Shown: positions 1 to 6,609 of the stretch, piece after piece
Numbering within the stretch: position 1 is the first letter of the stretch
Layout: each line of letters starts with the position of its first letter
Assembly: GCA_009773975.1 (NCBI GenBank)
Contig: VSMX01000036.1
Span: 1-18,115 of the forward strand
Length of the DNA stretch: 18,115 nt
Reading direction: 5' to 3'
From: Desulfovibrio sp.
Lineage (GTDB): Bacteria > Desulfobacterota > Desulfovibrionia > Desulfovibrionales > Desulfovibrionaceae
Program-made: the position numbers and the translations under genes
Notes under the pieces: generated by a model
Seen by the model: only the letters and a program-made list of their open reading frames with translations
The model's database searches: none
What the model was told of the DNA's origin: nothing

Positions 1-222
1 CTTGTGGAAAGCGGCGTTTTGCTTTGCCTGGGCACGGACGGGCTTACGTCCAATACCGATGTCAATGTGCTCAACGCGGCCCGCTTATTGCGTGATGTAT
101 TGCCGGAAGATGCGCTTTTGCGCATGCTGACAATCAATGGCGCTGCCGCGCTGGGGCTTGCGCGGGCAGGCCGTCTCGCGCCCGGCGCGCCCGCGGCTTT
201 TCGCGTGTGGGCTGGCCTTTGA
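1..222 (+). CDS. Amidohydrolase, C-terminal fragment (possible aminodeoxyfutalosine deaminase)
   Basis: Only the last ~73 codons are inside the window; the reading frame is open from base 1 and ends at TGA 220-222. The visible part carries the hallmarks of the C-terminus of TRZ/ATZ-type metal-dependent deaminases: GTDGLTSNTD, whose Asp after GT matches the metal-binding Asp of this superfamily, then LRMLTINGAAALGL and GRLAPGAPA, which resemble the late helix and the return to the small beta-domain. Members deaminate S-adenosylhomocysteine, methylthioadenosine, guanine or aminodeoxyfutalosine. Because a UbiD-type menaquinone decarboxylase lies 3.3 kb away, the futalosine-pathway deaminase is an attractive guess, but the substrate cannot be read from this fragment. 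Superfamily placement is fairly secure; specificity is not. Confidence 0.7.
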   Translation, partial: LVESGVLLCLGTDGLTSNTDVNVLNAARLLRDVLPEDALLRMLTINGAAALGLARAGRLAPGAPAAFRVWAGL

Positions 223-286
223 CGAGTGCGCGTAAATCTTCCTGACCCCTTTGCTGAGAACGGTCAAATCGCCAGAATATTGGTTC

Positions 287-297
287 ACCAATTTGGT
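287..297. repeat. ACCAATTTGGT near-palindrome, one of three copies
   Basis: ACCAATTTGGT stands about 85 bases ahead of the sigma-54 activator start. The core CCAATTTGGT recurs at 3390-3399 and 13833-13842, at the far ends of the two dispersed repeats. It is almost self-complementary and could be a binding site or a repeat-end remnant. Its function is unknown. Confidence 0.4.
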
Positions 298-331
298 TTG
301 TGAAATTTGACAACAGTTTCTTCACAAAACC
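295..331. promoter_or_regulatory. Inverted repeat upstream of the sigma-54 activator
   Basis: GGTTTGTGAA (295-304) faces TTCACAAAACC (321-331) across a 16-base spacer; one arm carries an extra A. A perfect TTGACA (307-312) lies between the arms, but no good -10 box is found about 17 bases downstream. The AT-rich character contrasts with the GC-rich genes on either side. It could be an operator for the activator at 381 or for another regulator. The rest of 223-380 shows no gene. Confidence 0.4.
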
Positions 332-380
332 AGACAAAGAAGCTAGTATGTAAAAAAACAAACACCAATAAATCGTACCC

Positions 381-1754
381 GTGAAAACCACATCGCCTGA
401 AGCCCTGATTCTGGACAGCCTGCCAATGGGCGTGCTGTTTTGCGACAGGGCAATGATTATCCGCTTTGTCAACAAGTCCTACGCCGACTTGCTGGGCCTT
501 GAGGCCGGCCAGATTCTTGGCCGGGACATCAGGGAAGTCATTCCACATTCGCGCGCGCCCCAGGTCATGGAGCGGGGCGTGCCGGAAATGGGCGAACTGT
601 GCCGCCTGGGCCCGGGCAACAAAAACCCTGTAATCGTCAACCGCATACCAGTGCGGGGCGGGGACGGCCAGATAGCGGGCATGGTTTCGCAGGCCATCTT
701 CAACAATCCCGAGGAGCTTCAGCGCCTTTCCAGCAAAATCGAGCATCTGGACCGCAAAATTTCGCAATACGAGCGGCGCATGAAGGCCGGTTTCGCGGCC
801 CAGTACACCTTTCGCAACCTGATTGGCGAAAGCGGGGTGATGCATAGGCTGAAACGCCAGGCCCGCAATTATGCCAGGCTTGATGAAGCCGTGCTGATTC
901 TGGGCCCCACGGGGGCGGGCAAGGAGCTTTTCGCCCATGCCATTCATTCCGAAAGTCCGCGTGCGGACGGCCCGATGGTCTGCATCAACTGCGCGGCCAT
1001 TCCCCGCGATCTTTTTGAATCCGAGCTTTTCGGGCATGAGCGGGGGGCGTTTTCGGGCGCGCGCCATGAAGGCCGCATGGGCCAGATCGAGCTTGCCCAC
1101 CACGGCACGCTGTTCCTGGATGAAATAGGCGAAATGCCGCCGGAAGCCCAGGCCAAGCTTTTGCGGGTGCTGGAATGCCGGGCGGTGCGGCGCCTGGGCT
1201 CGGTTACGCCTCGCGCCGTGGATTTCCGCCTGCTGGCCGCGACCAACCGCAATATCACGGCCATGCTGGAGCGGGGCTCATTTCGGGAGGATCTTTACTA
1301 CCGCATCAATACCTTCACCCTGGAAATTCCGCCGCTTTGCGAACGGGCCGACGACATTGTGCCGATAGCGCGCCAGATTCTGGAACGCATGGGCCTTGGC
1401 GCGCTGCGCTTTTCGGACAGCGCGGAATTTGCCATGCGCGCCTTCTCCTGGCCTGGCAATGTGCGCCAGCTGCATAATGCCGTAGTGCATGCCGCAACCT
1501 TGCGCCAGAATGACGTGATCGAAATTGACGATTTTCCGCCCGAAATCGTCAGCGGCATGCGGGATTTGCAAAACCGGCAGAAAAAGCCGGCGCGCGACGA
1601 TTTGCAGGGCGTGGCTGCCAATGCCGAAATTTCGGCCATCCTCAAGGCCATATCGGAATGCGGCGGCAATGTCTCCGCCGCCGCCAGGAAATTGCGCATT
1701 GCCCGGGCAACGATTTACGAAAAAATGCGCAAATACGGCATCTGCAGGCCGTAA
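381..1754 (+). CDS. Sigma-54-dependent transcriptional activator, PAS-AAA+-Fis
   Basis: A 457-residue bacterial enhancer-binding protein. Residues ~5-115 form a PAS sensor domain, a short coiled segment follows (~116-140), then the AAA+ domain: Walker A GPTGAGKE at 175-182, sigma-54-contact loop GAFSGA at 222-227, Walker B GTLFLDEIGE with Asp247/Glu248, and FREDLYYRI at 301-309 with the arginine-finger region. The C-terminal Fis-type helix-turn-helix is at ~430-452 (GNVSAAARKLRIARATIYEK). It should use ATP to remodel RNA polymerase-sigma-54 in response to a ligand or redox signal bound by PAS. The start is GTG at 381; no strong Shine-Dalgarno is visible. The contact loop has Ser in place of the usual Thr of GAFTGA. 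No receiver domain is present, so control is probably by direct sensing. The target is unknown. Confidence 0.9.
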   Translation: MKTTSPEALILDSLPMGVLFCDRAMIIRFVNKSYADLLGLEAGQILGRDIREVIPHSRAPQVMERGVPEMGELCRLGPGNKNPVIVNRIPVRGGDGQIAGMVSQAIFNNPEELQRLSSKIEHLDRKISQYERRMKAGFAAQYTFRNLIGESGVMHRLKRQARNYARLDEAVLILGPTGAGKELFAHAIHSESPRADGPMVCINCAAIPRDLFESELFGHERGAFSGARHEGRMGQIELAHHGTLFLDEIGEMPPEAQAKLLRVLECRAVRRLGSVTPRAVDFRLLAATNRNITAMLERGSFREDLYYRINTFTLEIPPLCERADDIVPIARQILERMGLGALRFSDSAEFAMRAFSWPGNVRQLHNAVVHAATLRQNDVIEIDDFPPEIVSGMRDLQNRQKKPARDDLQGVAANAEISAILKAISECGGNVSAAARKLRIARATIYEKMRKYGICRP

Positions 1755-1755
1755 T

Positions 1756-3216
1756 TCAAAGATCCATCCTGCCAGCGACTGGGCGCCGGCAAGCGGCAAG
1801 GGGGCTGTCGGAGACGATGAGGGCCGGGGGGCACTGGCGCCGCTTGAACTCGTTTTTGAACAGCCTGGCCCGCGCCTGGCGGCTCGCAGCATCATCCGCA
1901 GTTCCGTCAAAAACCTTCCGCAGGGCTTCGTCCAGCTCATTATACGGCGGCAGGCTGTCTTCATCTTTCTGGTTCGGCGCCAGTTCCGCGCTCGGGGCCT
2001 TGTCGAAAATATTTTGGGGAATCAGCTTCCTGCCCGCCCGGTCATTGACCAGGGCAGCAAGCGCATAAACTTCCGTCTTGTACAAATCGCCGATAACAGC
2101 CAATGCGCCCGTGGAATCCCCATAAAGCGTAAAGTAGCCCATTGCTGCTTCGCTTTTGTTGCCTGTATTGAGCACCAGCGCGCCGGAGCGATTGGAGGCG
2201 GCCGAAAGCAGCAGGCCGCGGATGCGGGCCTGGATGTTCTCGCCGGTTACATCCCCGTCCTTTTTGGCGAAAAGACCGTAAACCGGCTCAAGCGCCCTGT
2301 CAAAGCCGGCCATCAAATCGCCTATGGGCAATTCCAAGGTTTTGATGCCCAAATTCGCGGCCAGTTCGCGGGAATCCTCGACCGAGCCCGCGCTGGAAAA
2401 AGGCGAGGGCATCATCAGACCGGTTACATTTTCCGCGCCAAGGGCCTCCGCAGCCAGGGCCGCGACCAGGGCCGAATCCATGCCGCCGGAAAGGCCCAGC
2501 AAAACGCCCTTTGCGCCGCATTTACGCGTAAAATCGCGGATACCCAGCACAAGGGCCTGCAAAATGGCCTCCATGCGATTCCAGACCGGCATTTCGCGGG
2601 GCAGAAAATCTTCCTGGTCATCAACCATGATTACGCTTTCAGCAAATGCGGGGGCGCATTCCCGCAAGCGGCCGTGATCATCAAAGGCCAGACTGCCGCC
2701 AGGATAAATTGCGCTGTCATGGCCGCCCACAAGATTGGCCAGGACAAGCCAGGACGGCTGTCTTTTTGCCAGCGCGCCCAGGCTTTCAACAGGCATGGGG
2801 CTCCCGGCGAAGGGAATTGCGGCCGGGCAGCATACAAGATCAGCATTTTGCTGCGCGTCCATTACAGTTTCATCGCCAACAAGCGGCAGGCAGCAAACGC
2901 GCTTGCCCTGCAGGAAAAACTCGCCGGCAGGCGAGATGGCCATTCCATTTTGCAGCAGACGGCAGCCATTTGAACCGCCATAGACGAGCGCCGGCGACGA
3001 TTCCAGCGCGCGCGCCAGTTCGGCTTCCCGACTTGACAGGACTTCGAGAAAATCCGGCGAATTCAGCACGCAAGGGGCAAGCGGGCCGGCAAGCGCCAGG
3101 GCGGGAGCCACGCACAAATCCGCGCCCGCGCATTTTTTAACGGCTTCGGCGATAATTTCGGCATTGCCGCCCGGATCTCCAGCCGCCACGTCACATTGAA
3201 TTACAGCTATTTTCAT
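1756..3216 (-). CDS. nadE: NAD+ synthetase with degenerate glutaminase domain
   Basis: Makes NAD+ from nicotinate adenine dinucleotide, ATP and an ammonia source. The C-terminal synthetase domain is intact: PP-loop SGGMDS at 243-248, NTGNKSEAAMGYFTLYGD, and SAELAPNQKDEDSLPPYNEL. The N-terminal nitrilase-like domain is recognisable (VGGHDSAIYPGG) but damaged: the catalytic Glu of the usual PELALTG is Ala39 (PALALAG), and the stretch that should hold the ICED catalytic Cys is missing, since sequence runs from the LP..DE region near 110-116 almost straight to NADLVCCPAAIPFAG. Lys105 may be the surviving catalytic Lys. At 486 residues it is ~50 shorter than usual glutamine-dependent forms. ATG at 3216 was chosen over TTG at 3222 because AAAGGA stands 8 bases upstream. 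The leader and start codon lie in a dispersed repeat. The stop faces the sigma-54 activator stop with one base between. Confidence 0.88.
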   Translation of the reverse strand: MKIAVIQCDVAAGDPGGNAEIIAEAVKKCAGADLCVAPALALAGPLAPCVLNSPDFLEVLSSREAELARALESSPALVYGGSNGCRLLQNGMAISPAGEFFLQGKRVCCLPLVGDETVMDAQQNADLVCCPAAIPFAGSPMPVESLGALAKRQPSWLVLANLVGGHDSAIYPGGSLAFDDHGRLRECAPAFAESVIMVDDQEDFLPREMPVWNRMEAILQALVLGIRDFTRKCGAKGVLLGLSGGMDSALVAALAAEALGAENVTGLMMPSPFSSAGSVEDSRELAANLGIKTLELPIGDLMAGFDRALEPVYGLFAKKDGDVTGENIQARIRGLLLSAASNRSGALVLNTGNKSEAAMGYFTLYGDSTGALAVIGDLYKTEVYALAALVNDRAGRKLIPQNIFDKAPSAELAPNQKDEDSLPPYNELDEALRKVFDGTADDAASRQARARLFKNEFKRRQCPPALIVSDSPLAACRRPVAGRMDL

Positions 3217-3399
3217 CCGCAAGTTCCTTTGTGGTTTGAAACCTCGTCCTTCAGGCCGGACAAGCCCGCCCCCCGCACTCCCGGCGGGGTATCCAGAAAC
3301 AATTTACCTTACCAAAATTGAAAAGCCCGCCCCCCGCGCTCCCGGCGGGGTATCAGACGCGGGCGCAAGACGCAAAGCCCTGAATGCTGCCAATTTGGT
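3214..3399 (-). repeat. Dispersed leader repeat, copy A, upstream of nadE
   Basis: Read on the minus strand it begins at the CCAATTTGG motif (3390-3399) and ends in the nadE ATG (3214-3216). It matches 13711-13842 closely over most of that length, including the Shine-Dalgarno segment AAAGGAACTTGCGG next to the ATG. It contains a 32-base unit present twice (3262-3293 and 3323-3354, period 61, one mismatch); each unit can fold through CCCCGC pairing with GCGGGG. Copy B has only one unit. This repeat occupies most of the gap between the decarboxylase and nadE. Confidence 0.85.
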
Positions 3400-3433
3400 T
3401 TTTATACCTTTTGAACGAATCATCAATGGGGGT

Positions 3434-3511
3434 CTGGGGGCCCTCGGCCCCCAGGCGGGTCCGGGCGGCAGCCCGGGCGGGTTCGGGCGGCAGCCCGACT
3501 GCGGCAGCCCG
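3434..3511. repeat. GC-rich hairpin cluster downstream of the UbiD-type gene
   Basis: A perfect 9-bp stem (CTGGGGGCC at 3434-3442, GGCCCCCAG at 3446-3454) with a 3-base loop is followed by tandem CGGGCGGCAGCCCG modules, each of which can form a 5-bp hairpin. On the minus strand these lie 5-80 bases after the decarboxylase stop and could slow polymerase or protect an mRNA end, but neither strand has a U-tract, so a standard intrinsic terminator is not supported. Confidence 0.65.
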
Positions 3512-3515
3512 GACA

Positions 3516-5336
3516 CTACCCTATCAATCCCTCTAGCGGGCCGCCACGGCCGGCGAGGTTTTCAATTTTGCGAACGATTGCCGGATCATCCGTCAATGGA
3601 TCCGGCTGCCAGGCCTTTGCCCGGGCATCCAGCGCAAAGGGCGGCGAACAGGCCCAATGTTTGGCCTGAATCGCGGCGTTCGCGCCGTAGCTGTCCTGGG
3701 CCGGGTCAGCGCGCGTAAATGTTGTCCAGAGAAAATTTTCCAGGTTTTGCGCGCAAAACGCGGCATCATCAACCACGGCAAGCAGGGGCAGGCCGGGCAG
3801 CCGGCCAAGCCTTGCGCATAATTCGTTCATGGCCTCGTCCTGTTCGCCGCGCGGCATTTTATGGGCAGGCCCCTCAATAACAAATATGCCGGGCGCAGCC
3901 AGGCGCGGATTCCCGAAGCCGGGCGGCAAATCGGCAAGGCCAGAGATTTCGCTGGCCAGACTGCGCTTTTTTTCGCCGGCCGCGGCCCAGATCAGCTTTG
4001 AGCCTTCATGCAGGGCATTCCCGCTGTAATCCAGGGTATCACAGGTGGCGCGGGTCAGGAAGTGCAAATCGCGTGAAAAATCCGTAATTTCAAGCAAATG
4101 GCGCAAAAAAGCCGGAATGTCGCGGCAGGAAAGGCCGGGCGCGTCTTCTGCCGCAACCATCAATAAAAACTTGGCCAGCGCGGTCTGGGTCGTTCCCAGA
4201 AGATGCATGGCCTGGGTAATGAGTTCACGCGGTTTCCGGGCCGCTTCCCAGGCTGTGTAGCGTTCGCTGCCGATAGCCAGGAGGAGAGGATGCACGCCGG
4301 CGCAATCCACGGCATGCACTTCCTTGACGCCATTGAAAACAGCGGGCACAAGCGGCCCAGTCAATTCATGGATGAAATCGCCAAAGACCGTATCTTCCTG
4401 GGGGGGGCGTCCAACGCTGGTGAATGGCCAGACTGCATCCTTGCGATGGCGGACGGAATCCACCTTCATGACCGGAAAATCGTGCCGCAGGCTGTAATAG
4501 CCAAGATGGTCGCCGAAGGGGCCTTCCGGTTTTGGCCCGCGAACAATGCGGCCGCTGATGCAAAAATCCGCATCCGCGATAATTGGCGGGGCAGAGCATT
4601 TTTCGTGAAATACGCGGATGCGTTCGCCACCCAGCAAACCGGCAAAAAGCAGTTCGTTCAGCCCTTCAGGCAAGGGCATGACGGCGGCAACTGTCAGGGC
4701 CGGCGGTCCGCCGACATGAATGCGCACGGGCAATTCCCCGCCCCTGGCCAGGGCGCGCGCATGATGGACGCCAATGCCGCGCATCAGCTGGTAGTGCATT
4801 CCAACTTCATCCGGCGCATAATCATTGCCGCCAAGCTGGACGCGATACATGCCCAGGTTGAGCGCGCCAGGCTTGTCGGGGTCCTCGCTCAGGACAAGGG
4901 GCAAGGTGATGAAGGGGCCGCCATCCGCGGGCCAGGAAACGAGCTTTGGCAAATCGGCAATTGCGGCCTCGCATTCCAGCACTGGAGCGGACGCGCATTT
5001 TTTGGGCGGCATGGAACAGGCGCCGCGCAAGGCGCTGGCCGCGGCCCCCGGTTTGCGCAAAAGGGAGAGAGGGTCAGTCTTGCCTTGCAAAAGCGCGCGG
5101 GTCCGGGGCAGGCCCCTGCGAAAAATGAAACGCAGGCGTTCCCTTGTGCCGTAAAGATTGGCCAGCATGGGAAAGGCGCAGCCCTTTACCCTGGTGAAAA
5201 GCAGGGCCGGAGCTTTGGCCGCAAAGGCCCGTCGCTGGATATGGGCTATTTCCAGGCGCGGGTCAAATTCATGATCAATGCGCCTGAGATCGCCCGCCGC
5301 TTCCAGGTCCGCGATAATCCGCCGGAGGGACGCCAT
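3516..5336 (-). CDS. UbiD-family menaquinone biosynthesis decarboxylase
   Basis: A 606-residue prenylated-FMN-dependent decarboxylase. The family signature is clear: LNLGMYRVQL, HVGGPPALTVAAVMPLPEG, then PEGPFGDHLGYYSLRHDFPVMKV and the conserved tail around WPFTSVGRPPQEDT. The length and the long C-terminal region fit the menaquinone branch (MqnL-like, futalosine pathway) rather than the ~490-residue ubiquinone UbiD. The expected substrate is a prenylated 1,4-dihydroxy-6-naphthoate; the enzyme would depend on a UbiX-type flavin prenyltransferase not present here. The ATG at 5336-5334 overlaps the Nudix stop by one base (TGATG), indicating translational coupling. The 3' side runs into hairpins and then the nadE leader repeat. 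The family is certain; the precise step is inferred from length. Confidence 0.88.
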   Translation of the reverse strand: MASLRRIIADLEAAGDLRRIDHEFDPRLEIAHIQRRAFAAKAPALLFTRVKGCAFPMLANLYGTRERLRFIFRRGLPRTRALLQGKTDPLSLLRKPGAAASALRGACSMPPKKCASAPVLECEAAIADLPKLVSWPADGGPFITLPLVLSEDPDKPGALNLGMYRVQLGGNDYAPDEVGMHYQLMRGIGVHHARALARGGELPVRIHVGGPPALTVAAVMPLPEGLNELLFAGLLGGERIRVFHEKCSAPPIIADADFCISGRIVRGPKPEGPFGDHLGYYSLRHDFPVMKVDSVRHRKDAVWPFTSVGRPPQEDTVFGDFIHELTGPLVPAVFNGVKEVHAVDCAGVHPLLLAIGSERYTAWEAARKPRELITQAMHLLGTTQTALAKFLLMVAAEDAPGLSCRDIPAFLRHLLEITDFSRDLHFLTRATCDTLDYSGNALHEGSKLIWAAAGEKKRSLASEISGLADLPPGFGNPRLAAPGIFVIEGPAHKMPRGEQDEAMNELCARLGRLPGLPLLAVVDDAAFCAQNLENFLWTTFTRADPAQDSYGANAAIQAKHWACSPPFALDARAKAWQPDPLTDDPAIVRKIENLAGRGGPLEGLIG

Positions 5337-5827
5337 CAGCTTTGTCCCGGAAAAGGCTCGATTGGCGCGAGGTTGCGTTCGTTGGCCAGAACCTTCCCGA
5401 AATCCGCCAATATTTGCAGATGATCGAAGACAATGGGCGAAGGCAGGTCATCAAGCTGGTAAAAGGCTGCCCTTGCCGCGTCGTCGCCGGCTTTCAGGGC
5501 GCCGGGATTTGGCGCGCGGGCCACAAAGACCACGCTCATGTTATGCTGGCGCGGGTCGCGTTCGGGCCTTGAATACACGCCAAGCAGGCCGACAAGCTCG
5601 ACAAGCAGGCCTGCTTCCTCATGGGCTTCGCGCACGGCCGCGCATTCGGCCTGTTCGCCTTCGTCAATATAACCACCGGGCAGGGCAAAGCCATGCGGCT
5701 CGTTGGCGCGCTCGATAATGACCACGCCAAGCATGGGGTCGTGAATGATGATGTCCGTGGTGGGAGTGGGATTGAAATAACGTTTGTAAGGCTTGCCGCA
5801 ATGAACACAAAGATCAGTTTTTTGCAT
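5336..5827 (-). CDS. Nudix hydrolase
   Basis: A small pyrophosphohydrolase with a complete Nudix box, GYIDEGEQAECAAV followed by REAHEEAGL, matching G-x5-E-x7-RE-x-x-EE-x-G. The N-terminus has one CVHCGKPYKRYFNP segment that resembles half of the zinc ribbon of NudC/ADP-ribose-type members, but the second Cys pair is missing. ATG at 5827 is preferred because GAGGA stands 5-6 bases upstream; in-frame ATG 5857 and TTG 5878 would lengthen the protein but have poorly placed or no ribosome-binding sites. It lies 47 bases after tsaC and is translationally coupled to the UbiD-type gene. Substrate unknown; an NAD-related or dinucleotide substrate would fit its neighbours but is only a guess. Confidence 0.88.
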   Translation of the reverse strand: MQKTDLCVHCGKPYKRYFNPTPTTDIIIHDPMLGVVIIERANEPHGFALPGGYIDEGEQAECAAVREAHEEAGLLVELVGLLGVYSRPERDPRQHNMSVVFVARAPNPGALKAGDDAARAAFYQLDDLPSPIVFDHLQILADFGKVLANERNLAPIEPFPGQS

Positions 5828-5874
5828 TTTATCCTCGCAGTGCCTTTCGGCATCCATTCCTGTTTCGGAAACCG

Positions 5875-6609
5875 TCAATCGCGGATTGCATGGCCGGCAG
5901 CATTGAGGGCTGCGCGGGAAATCGCGCCGGCGCGCAGCACCCGCAAGCCATTATCATTTGTTTTGGGCAAAACTTCAACAATGGTGGAAGGCAGGCCCCC
6001 TGCCGGCTCGCACCACGGAGCGCAGGCCGGCAGGACAAGGGCCATGTCGCCAAGCTTTTCCAGGCGCCTTAAAAATTGCGGATCAAGGGCAGCCACGCTG
6101 GCCGCCGGAGGCTTGCCCGAAATATTGGCGCTGCTTGCGGTCAGCACTCCCCCCGCCAGCCGGGCGAGATGGCGCGCTACAGGATTGGCGTCGATGCGGA
6201 TTGCTGCCAGCCCCCGGCTGTTGACCGCGCGGGCGGCAAGATTGATTGCCGGCAAAAGCACGGTCAGCGGCCCTGGCCAAAAGCGGCGCGCCAGATCCCC
6301 GGGCATGGCCTTGAGGTTGACTGCGCTTTCGGCCTGCTCCATACTTGCGGCAAGCAGGGGCAGGGGATTGGCGTCAGCGCGTCCCTTGATCCTGTAAACA
6401 AGTTCGGCTGCCCGCTCATTTTTGCCAAGGCAACCAAGCGCGTAAAATGTGCTTGCGGGATAAACGACAAGACCGCCCCGGCGAAGGCATTCCGCTGCCC
6501 GCTCAAGGGCCGCCCCTGCGCGAGGAGGACATAAATGGCGGGCAAAGCCCTGAGGCTGCTCTGCGTTGGCAAGCTGAAAACCGTTTTCTGGAAGGAAGCT
6601 GCAAATCAT
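5875..6609 (-). CDS. tsaC: Threonylcarbamoyl-AMP synthase (TsaC/Sua5/YrdC family)
   Basis: Makes threonylcarbamoyl-AMP from threonine, bicarbonate and ATP for the t6A37 modification of ANN-decoding tRNAs. Family features in order: LRRGGLVVYPASTFYALG (usual PTETVYGLG, so the T-E is changed here), YRIKGRADANPLPLL (the KxR..PL nucleotide site), FWPGPLTVLLPA, GLAAIRID, LTASSANISGKPP. At 244 residues it lacks the long Sua5 C-terminal domain but has an extended tail of ~30 residues and ~40 residues ahead of the YrdC fold. No ATG, GTG or TTG exists in frame between 6609 and the first core motif, so the start is set at 6609 by default; it has no clear ribosome-binding site and lies inside rlmH on the other strand. 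First gene of the run leading to the Nudix and UbiD-type genes. Confidence 0.85.
   Translation of the reverse strand: MICSFLPENGFQLANAEQPQGFARHLCPPRAGAALERAAECLRRGGLVVYPASTFYALGCLGKNERAAELVYRIKGRADANPLPLLAASMEQAESAVNLKAMPGDLARRFWPGPLTVLLPAINLAARAVNSRGLAAIRIDANPVARHLARLAGGVLTASSANISGKPPAASVAALDPQFLRRLEKLGDMALVLPACAPWCEPAGGLPSTIVEVLPKTNDNGLRVLRAGAISRAALNAAGHAIRD
6522..6528 (+). promoter_or_regulatory. Strong ribosome-binding site of rlmH
   Basis: GAGGAGG stands six bases before ATG 6535 and fixes the rlmH start. It lies inside the tsaC coding sequence on the other strand, so this initiation site and tsaC codons are constrained together. Confidence 0.75.

Noticed and set aside
298..316. Rex or CRP site (TTGTGAA...GACAA)
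   Set aside because: The half-site spacing does not fit either consensus; the larger inverted repeat 295-331 describes the symmetry better.
1525..2973. A 482-codon open frame on the plus strand opposite nadE
   Set aside because: It is antisense to a well-supported gene, has no family features and no ribosome-binding site; GC-rich codon use opposite a real gene commonly leaves such a frame open.
3262..3354. Possible CRISPR array
   Set aside because: Only two units of 32 bases with one ~29-base interval, and the unit recurs singly at 13759; no further repeats and no cas genes.
4203..5423. A 406-codon plus-strand frame opposite the UbiD-type gene
   Set aside because: Same shadow effect; the translation is low in secondary-structure-like patterns and matches no family, whereas the minus strand has clear decarboxylase motifs.
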